From Candidatus Sivonenia alaskensis PMM_0068 (lineage in GTDB: Bacteria > Cyanobacteriota > Cyanobacteriia > Gloeobacterales > PMM-0068): DNA of 8,233 bases. Under the pieces are notes generated by a model. It ran no database searches and had not been told where the DNA came from. It saw nothing but the letters and a program-made list of their open reading frames with translations. Shown in pieces: positions 4,276-8,233 of this stretch; the first letter of the stretch is position 1, and every line of letters begins with the position of its first letter. The stretch is from NCBI GenBank assembly GCA_949127685.1, contig CASBPW010000093.1, forward strand, positions 1 to 8,233, written 5' to 3'. The translations under genes and the position numbers were made by a program.

Positions 4276-6399
4276 GTGGCACGGGCTTATCCCCTTGAAA
4301 GGGTACGGAATATTGGAATTGCTGCGCACATTGATGCGGGCAAAACCACTACGACCGAGAGAATTCTTTTTTATTCAGGGGTTGTCCACAAACTGGGCGA
4401 AGTCCACGATGGCACCGCCGTGACAGATTGGATGGAGCAGGAGCGCGAGCGTGGCATCACGATTACCGCTGCCGCCATCTCGTCTCAATGGACTCACAGA
4501 GACCCCAAAGATCCAAGCAAGGCAGCTCCTGGAGCTTTAGAGCACCGGATCAACATTATCGATACGCCTGGTCACGTCGATTTCACCATTGAAGTCGAGC
4601 GTTCGATGCGGGTACTCGACGGCGTTATCGTCGTCCTTTGTTCTGTAGGGGGCGTTCAGCCCCAGACTGAAACCGTATGGCGGCAAGCGGATCGCTACAA
4701 AGTTCCTCGTTTCATCTTTGTCAATAAGATGGATCGGACAGGAGCCAATTTCTACAAAGTTTATGAACAAGCCGTCAGTCGCTTGAGAGCAAATGCGGTT
4801 CCGATTCAGATTCCGATTGGGGAAGAATCTGATTTCTCTGGGGTGATTGACCTCATCAGTATGCGTGCCCGCATTTACTACGACGATGTCGGTAACGACA
4901 TTCGGGATGAGCCGATTCCTGCTGAATATGAAGAGAAAGCTCAAGAATTCCGCGCTTTGTTGTTGGAAAAAGTTGCCGAAACCGATGACGATCTGATGAT
5001 GAAGTATATGGAAGAAGAGCCCTTCACAGAAATAGAAATCATGAAGGCGCTTCGAAAAGCCGTAGTTGACAGCAAGATTGTTCCTTTGATTTGCGGTTCT
5101 GCGTTTAAGAATCGTGGGGTGCAGACGCTGTTGGATGCGGTTATAGACTATCTGCCCTCCCCCTTGGAAGTTAAAGCGATCAAAGGGGTTCTTCCGAGTG
5201 GAGAAGAAACCGAGCGTCCTGCTGATGACAATGCCTCCCTTTCGGCGCTGGCCTTCAAGATTCAGTCTGACCCCTTCGTTGGCCGTTTGACCTTCGTACG
5301 GGTTTACTCTGGAATCCTTCAAAAAGGAACCTACGCCCTGAACGTCGGCAAAGGCAAACGTGAGCGGATTTCTCGCTTGGTCGTCCTGAAAGCTGACGAC
5401 CGGATTGAGGTGGATGAACTTCGTGCCGGAGACTTAGGAGCTGTGGTTGGCCTCAAAGACACCACCACCGGAGATACCCTGGCCGATCCGGACAATCCGA
5501 TTGTGCTGGAATCCCTCTTCATCCCTGAGCCTGTTATTGAAGTAGCCGTTGAGCCCAAGACCAAGGCCGACTTGGATAAGCTCTCCAAAGCTCTGCAAGC
5601 TCTGGCTGAAGAAGACCCAACCTTCCGGGTAAAAGTCAACCCGGAGACCAACCAAACGATCATTGCTGGGATGGGTGAGCTTCACTTGGAAATCCTGGTA
5701 GACCGTATGCTGCGGGAATTCAATGTGGTCGCAGATGTCGGGGCTCCTCAGGTGGGCTACCGCGAGACCGTGCGGAAGAATTCTCATGTGGACAAGAAGT
5801 TTATTCGTCAGTCCGGGGGTAAAGGTCAGTACGGCCATGTCGTTATTGATCTAGCTCCTGGTGACGTGGGAACAGGCTTCCAATTTGTGAACAAGATTGT
5901 GGGCGGGGTCATCCCGAGAGAATACATTCCAGCGGTTGAAAATGGAGTACGCGAAGCCTTAGAGGGCGGTGTGATCGCGGGCTATCCAGTCATCGATGTG
6001 AAGATCACGCTCGTAGATGGCTCTTACCACGAAGTTGACTCTTCTGAAATGGCGTTCAAGATTGCTGGTTCTCAGGCCTTGAAAGATGCAGTGCGTCAAG
6101 CGTCTCCTGTCATCTTAGAACCGACGATGAAGGTGGAAGTTGAAGCCCCCGAAGATTTCTTGGGGGATGTGATGGGAGACTTAAACTCTCGTCGCGGTCA
6201 AATTGAAGGGATGGGTTCTGATGCTGGCCTTGCCAAAGTGACAGCTAAGGTTCCCCTGTCAGAAATGTTTGGTTATGCCACCGATATTCGCTCCAAGACC
6301 CAGGGGCGTGGTACCTTCTCTATGGAATTCAGCACCTATGAAGAGGTACCTCGGAACATTGCTGAACAGATCATCGCGAAAAATCAAGGGAAAGCGTAA
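4276..6399 (+). CDS. fusA: Elongation factor G (EF-G)
   Basis: EF-G is the GTPase that moves tRNAs and mRNA through the ribosome and helps split it during recycling. It has 707 residues, starting at GTG 4276 with an excellent AAGGAGG five bases upstream. G motifs: AHIDAGKT (17-24), T62 in RGITI, DTPGH (96-100), NKMD (150-153), SAF (275-277). Domain II starts near 310, domain III carries GMGELHLEI (about 465-473), domain IV starts near GYRETV (about 493), and domain V runs to the end with FGYATDIRSKTQGRG. Between G2 and G3, after SSQWTH, there is an extra loop (RDPKDPSKAAPGALE) that makes it longer than most cyanobacterial EF-Gs of about 690-695 residues. It lies 66 nt behind rpsG; the gap holds a 10-bp palindrome GCGTTAACGC (4254-4263) directly before the ribosome binding site. 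Confidence 0.98.
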   Translation: MARAYPLERVRNIGIAAHIDAGKTTTTERILFYSGVVHKLGEVHDGTAVTDWMEQERERGITITAAAISSQWTHRDPKDPSKAAPGALEHRINIIDTPGHVDFTIEVERSMRVLDGVIVVLCSVGGVQPQTETVWRQADRYKVPRFIFVNKMDRTGANFYKVYEQAVSRLRANAVPIQIPIGEESDFSGVIDLISMRARIYYDDVGNDIRDEPIPAEYEEKAQEFRALLLEKVAETDDDLMMKYMEEEPFTEIEIMKALRKAVVDSKIVPLICGSAFKNRGVQTLLDAVIDYLPSPLEVKAIKGVLPSGEETERPADDNASLSALAFKIQSDPFVGRLTFVRVYSGILQKGTYALNVGKGKRERISRLVVLKADDRIEVDELRAGDLGAVVGLKDTTTGDTLADPDNPIVLESLFIPEPVIEVAVEPKTKADLDKLSKALQALAEEDPTFRVKVNPETNQTIIAGMGELHLEILVDRMLREFNVVADVGAPQVGYRETVRKNSHVDKKFIRQSGGKGQYGHVVIDLAPGDVGTGFQFVNKIVGGVIPREYIPAVENGVREALEGGVIAGYPVIDVKITLVDGSYHEVDSSEMAFKIAGSQALKDAVRQASPVILEPTMKVEVEAPEDFLGDVMGDLNSRRGQIEGMGSDAGLAKVTAKVPLSEMFGYATDIRSKTQGRGTFSMEFSTYEEVPRNIAEQIIAKNQGKA

Positions 6400-6419
6400 C
6401 AAGAGAGGAATATAAACCC

Positions 6420-7649
6420 ATGGCTCGTGCTAAGTTCGAACGGACCAAACCCCACGTCAATATCGGTACCATCGGTCACGTAGACCATGGCAAAACCACC
6501 CTGACAGCAGCGATCACCATGACCCTTGCGGCCATCGGTGGTGCAAAGGCCAAGAAATATGACGAAATCGATGCTGCTCCTGAGGAGAAAGCACGGGGCA
6601 TCACGATTAACACGGCACACGTAGAATATGAGACCCCAGCTCGTCACTATGCGCACGTTGATTGCCCTGGTCACGCTGACTATGTCAAAAACATGATCAC
6701 CGGAGCCGCTCAAATGGATGGAGCGATTCTGGTTTGCTCCGCTGCCGATGGGCCTATGCCTCAGACCCGTGAGCACATCCTGTTGGCTCGCCAGGTTGGC
6801 GTACCGAAGCTGGTTGTTTTCTTGAACAAGCAAGACCAAGTAGATGATGAAGAACTACTAGAACTGGTTGAACTGGAAGTGCGTGAACTGCTTACTTCCT
6901 ATGATTTTCCTGGGGATGATGTTCCGATCACGATTGGTTCTGCCCTCCTGGCTTTGGAGCGCATGGTTTCCAACCCTACTACCAAGCGTGGCGACAACGA
7001 GTGGGTAGATAAAATCTACGCCCTGATGGATACCGTGGACGAGTATATCGATACCCCTGTCCGTGACATTGATAAGCCCTTCTTGATGGCGGTAGAAGAC
7101 GTATTCTCGATTACAGGTCGGGGTACAGTTGCTACCGGTCGTATTGAACGCGGCAAGGTCAAAATCTCTGAAGAAATCGAAATCATCGGTATCCGCGACA
7201 CACGTAAAGCTACCGTCACCGGTCTAGAGATGTTCACCAAGACTCTGGAAGAGGGGATGGCTGGAGACAACATTGGGGTCCTGCTGCGTGGCATCAAGAA
7301 AGAGGACATTGAACGGGGTATGGTTTTGGCCAAGCCGGGTTCCATCACTCCGCACACCCAGTTCGAAGGGGAAGTATACGTCCTTTCGAAAGAAGAGGGA
7401 GGTCGCCACACTCCTTTCTTTACCAACTATCGTCCTCAGTTCTATGTGCGGACCACCGACGTAACTGGAACGATCAAGGGCTTCACCAGTGACGATGGCG
7501 CTGCCATTGAAATGGTTATGCCTGGAGACCGGATCAAGATGACGGTTGAATTGATCCACCCGATTGCGATTGAGCAAGGAATGCGCTTCGCTATTCGTGA
7601 AGGCGGTCGTACTGTCGGGGCTGGTGTCGTTTCTAAGATCGTTAAGTAG
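6420..7649 (+). CDS. tuf: Elongation factor Tu (EF-Tu)
   Basis: EF-Tu carries aminoacyl-tRNA to the ribosomal A site and hydrolyses GTP on codon recognition. The 409-residue length is the cyanobacterial and plastid form. G motifs: GHVDHGKT (19-26), GIT with T62, DCPGH (81-85, H85 catalytic), NKQD (136-139) and SAL (174-176). After SAL comes the extended segment LALERMVSNPTTKRGDNEWVDKIY, which accounts for the extra length over the 394-residue E. coli protein. The domain II start TGRGTVATGRIERG and the domain III block GGRHTPFFTNYRPQFYVRTTDVTG are complete, as is the C-terminal GGRTVGAGVVSKI. It follows fusA by 20 nt with AGAGAGGA as ribosome binding site. A terminator-like hairpin follows, so much transcription may end here. 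Confidence 0.99.
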   Translation: MARAKFERTKPHVNIGTIGHVDHGKTTLTAAITMTLAAIGGAKAKKYDEIDAAPEEKARGITINTAHVEYETPARHYAHVDCPGHADYVKNMITGAAQMDGAILVCSAADGPMPQTREHILLARQVGVPKLVVFLNKQDQVDDEELLELVELEVRELLTSYDFPGDDVPITIGSALLALERMVSNPTTKRGDNEWVDKIYALMDTVDEYIDTPVRDIDKPFLMAVEDVFSITGRGTVATGRIERGKVKISEEIEIIGIRDTRKATVTGLEMFTKTLEEGMAGDNIGVLLRGIKKEDIERGMVLAKPGSITPHTQFEGEVYVLSKEEGGRHTPFFTNYRPQFYVRTTDVTGTIKGFTSDDGAAIEMVMPGDRIKMTVELIHPIAIEQGMRFAIREGGRTVGAGVVSKIVK

Positions 7650-7656
7650 ATCTTTA

Positions 7657-7698
7657 CAGGGGGGCTTAAAAACAAGCTCCCCTGGCTTGTTTTGTTTG
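7657..7698 (+). terminator. Terminator-like hairpin between tuf and rpsJ (possible attenuator)
   Basis: Arms CAGGGGGGCTT (7657-7667) and AAGCTCCCCTG (7674-7684) form 11 pairs, one of them G-T, around a 6-nt loop. The tract GCTTGTTTTGTTTG follows; it is T-rich but interrupted, so termination is probably partial. An alternative CAAGC/GCTTG stem (7673-7677 with 7685-7689) would break the main stem. Confidence 0.7.
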
Positions 7699-7710
7699 AA
7701 TCTCGCGTTT

Positions 7711-7724
7711 GGTCCGTAAGGACC
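7711..7724 (+). promoter_or_regulatory. Small GTAA-loop hairpin just before the rpsJ ribosome binding site
   Basis: GGTCC-GTAA-GGACC is a perfect 5-bp stem with a GNRA-type tetraloop, ending 2 nt before TAAGGA (7727-7732), the rpsJ ribosome binding site. It could influence translation of rpsJ or bind a ribosomal protein. The structure is seen; the role is inferred. Confidence 0.4.
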
Positions 7725-7740
7725 CATAAGGAATCAGTCC

Positions 7741-8058
7741 ATGGCTACTCTACAACAGCAAAAAATTCGGATTCGCTTACAGGCATTTGACCATGCTCTG
7801 TTAGATACTTCTTGCGACAAGATCGTGGAAACGGCGAACCGGACAAATGCCGCTTCTGTTGGTCCTATCCCCCTGCCAACGCGCCTGCGTCGCTATTGCG
7901 TCCTGCGCTCACCGCACGTGGACAAAGACTCACGAGAGCACTTCGAAACCCGCACCCACCGTCGGATTATCGATATCTATCAACCCACGGCTAAGACCAT
8001 CGATGCTTTGATGAAGCTCGACTTGCCTGCCGGTGTAGACATCGAAGTCAAGCTGTAA
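7741..8058 (+). CDS. rpsJ: 30S ribosomal protein S10 (transcription factor NusE)
   Basis: S10 belongs to the 30S head and also acts as NusE, the partner of NusB and NusG in transcription antitermination and coupling. The 105-residue length is normal. Diagnostic parts are KIRIRLQAFDHALLDTS, the loop around GPIPLPTRLRRYCVLRSP that reaches into the head, HVDKDSREHFETRTHRRII, and the C-terminal KLDLPAGVDIEVKL. In cyanobacteria rpsJ sits behind tuf, apart from the rest of the S10 cluster, as seen here. TAAGGA (7727-7732) lies 8 nt before the ATG. I see no good own promoter in the 91-nt gap, so it probably depends on read-through from tuf past the hairpin at 7657-7698. Confidence 0.98.
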   Translation: MATLQQQKIRIRLQAFDHALLDTSCDKIVETANRTNAASVGPIPLPTRLRRYCVLRSPHVDKDSREHFETRTHRRIIDIYQPTAKTIDALMKLDLPAGVDIEVKL

Positions 8059-8082
8059 GTTCAAAAACTCTTGTTACGCATT

Positions 8083-8108
8083 AAGGGGACTCTTGAGGTC
8101 CCTTTTTT
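8083..8108 (+). terminator. Intrinsic terminator of the str operon
   Basis: AAGGGGAC (8083-8090) pairs with GTCCCTTT (8098-8105) around a 7-nt loop, giving 8 pairs with one G-T. Six T residues (8103-8108) follow the GTCCC. It lies 24 nt behind the rpsJ stop and is a textbook rho-independent terminator. Confidence 0.92.
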
Positions 8109-8141
8109 GTTGGGGTTGTGCGGCAGCGTATCAACAGTTAT

Positions 8142-8170
8142 TTCAAAAATCATCCTATAAGCCTTATAAT
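8142..8170 (+). promoter_or_regulatory. Promoter of the riboswitch-led unit at the right edge
   Basis: TTCAAA (8142-8147), a 17-bp spacer and a perfect TATAAT (8165-8170). The predicted start near 8177 falls exactly at the beginning of the riboswitch-like RNA, which supports both calls. Confidence 0.7.
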
Positions 8171-8176
8171 TTTCCT

Positions 8177-8233
8177 AAGAAAGGGAGTAGTCCACCGCGT
8201 AAGCGGCCCTTCTAAATCGACATACTGGCGTAA
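8177..8233 (+). promoter_or_regulatory. yybP-ykoY family Mn2+ riboswitch, 5' part, cut by the window end
   Basis: This RNA family senses Mn2+ in a pocket between two conserved loops and usually turns on Mn2+ export or resistance genes. The first loop signature is seen as AAGGGAGTAG (8181-8190, usually GGGGAGUAG). A short stem CCGC-GTAA-GCGG (8195-8206) follows, then the second loop signature TCGACATACTGG (8217-8228). Order and spacing fit the family. The 3' closing strand, the expression platform and the gene lie beyond the window. In cyanobacteria an Mn2+ transporter is the expected target, which is inference. Confidence 0.75.

Noticed and set aside
4537..5322. 261-residue - strand ORF inside fusA
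   Set aside because: Long only because of codon bias of fusA on the opposite strand; composition is unlike a folded protein.

Overview
The window is a piece of a cyanobacterial chromosome. The clearest part is the str operon in the order rpsL-rpsG-fusA-tuf-rpsJ, all on the + strand from 3283 to 8058. This order, with rpsJ directly after tuf, is typical of cyanobacteria. The 409-residue EF-Tu, with its long spacer after the G5 motif, agrees with that, as does the wording of EF-G and S10. I saw no HIP1 octamer (GCGATCGC), so the strain is probably not from a HIP1-rich clade. I do not assign a genus.

Left part (1-3108). Positions 1-766 are AT-rich and poor in genes. They hold a doubtful 91-residue membrane ORF with a 34-bp tandem duplication, and a doubtful 55-residue ORF. 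All convincing genes from 767 to 3108 lie on the - strand. From right to left they are an SRPBCC-fold protein, a broken gene for a secreted HExxHxxGxxH zinc metallopeptidase, a toxin-first PIN/antitoxin pair, and an AhpC/TSA-type redoxin. The metallopeptidase has one frameshift and one nonsense codon. The end of the antitoxin ORF runs into an 86-bp imperfect palindrome with the layout of an integron attC site, which lies 20 bp in front of the redoxin start. This stretch looks like an accessory, gene-exchange zone beside a core operon.

Middle and right part (3109-8108). The 174-bp divergent gap between the SRPBCC gene and rpsL holds a strong sigma70-type promoter (TTGACA, 18-bp spacer, TATCTT). 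A perfect 7+1+7 palindrome covers its -35 box. The five str genes supply the ribosomal decoding centre and head proteins (S12, S7, S10) and the two elongation GTPases. A terminator-like hairpin between tuf and rpsJ could trim the amount of rpsJ relative to tuf. A strong intrinsic terminator at 8083-8108 closes the operon.

Right end (8109-8233). A new transcription unit begins here: promoter TTCAAA, 17-bp spacer, TATAAT, followed at the expected start point by the 5' half of what reads as a yybP-ykoY manganese riboswitch (GGGAGTAG, a short hairpin, TCGACATACT). The window stops inside it, so the regulated gene is not visible. A manganese exporter type gene is the expected target.
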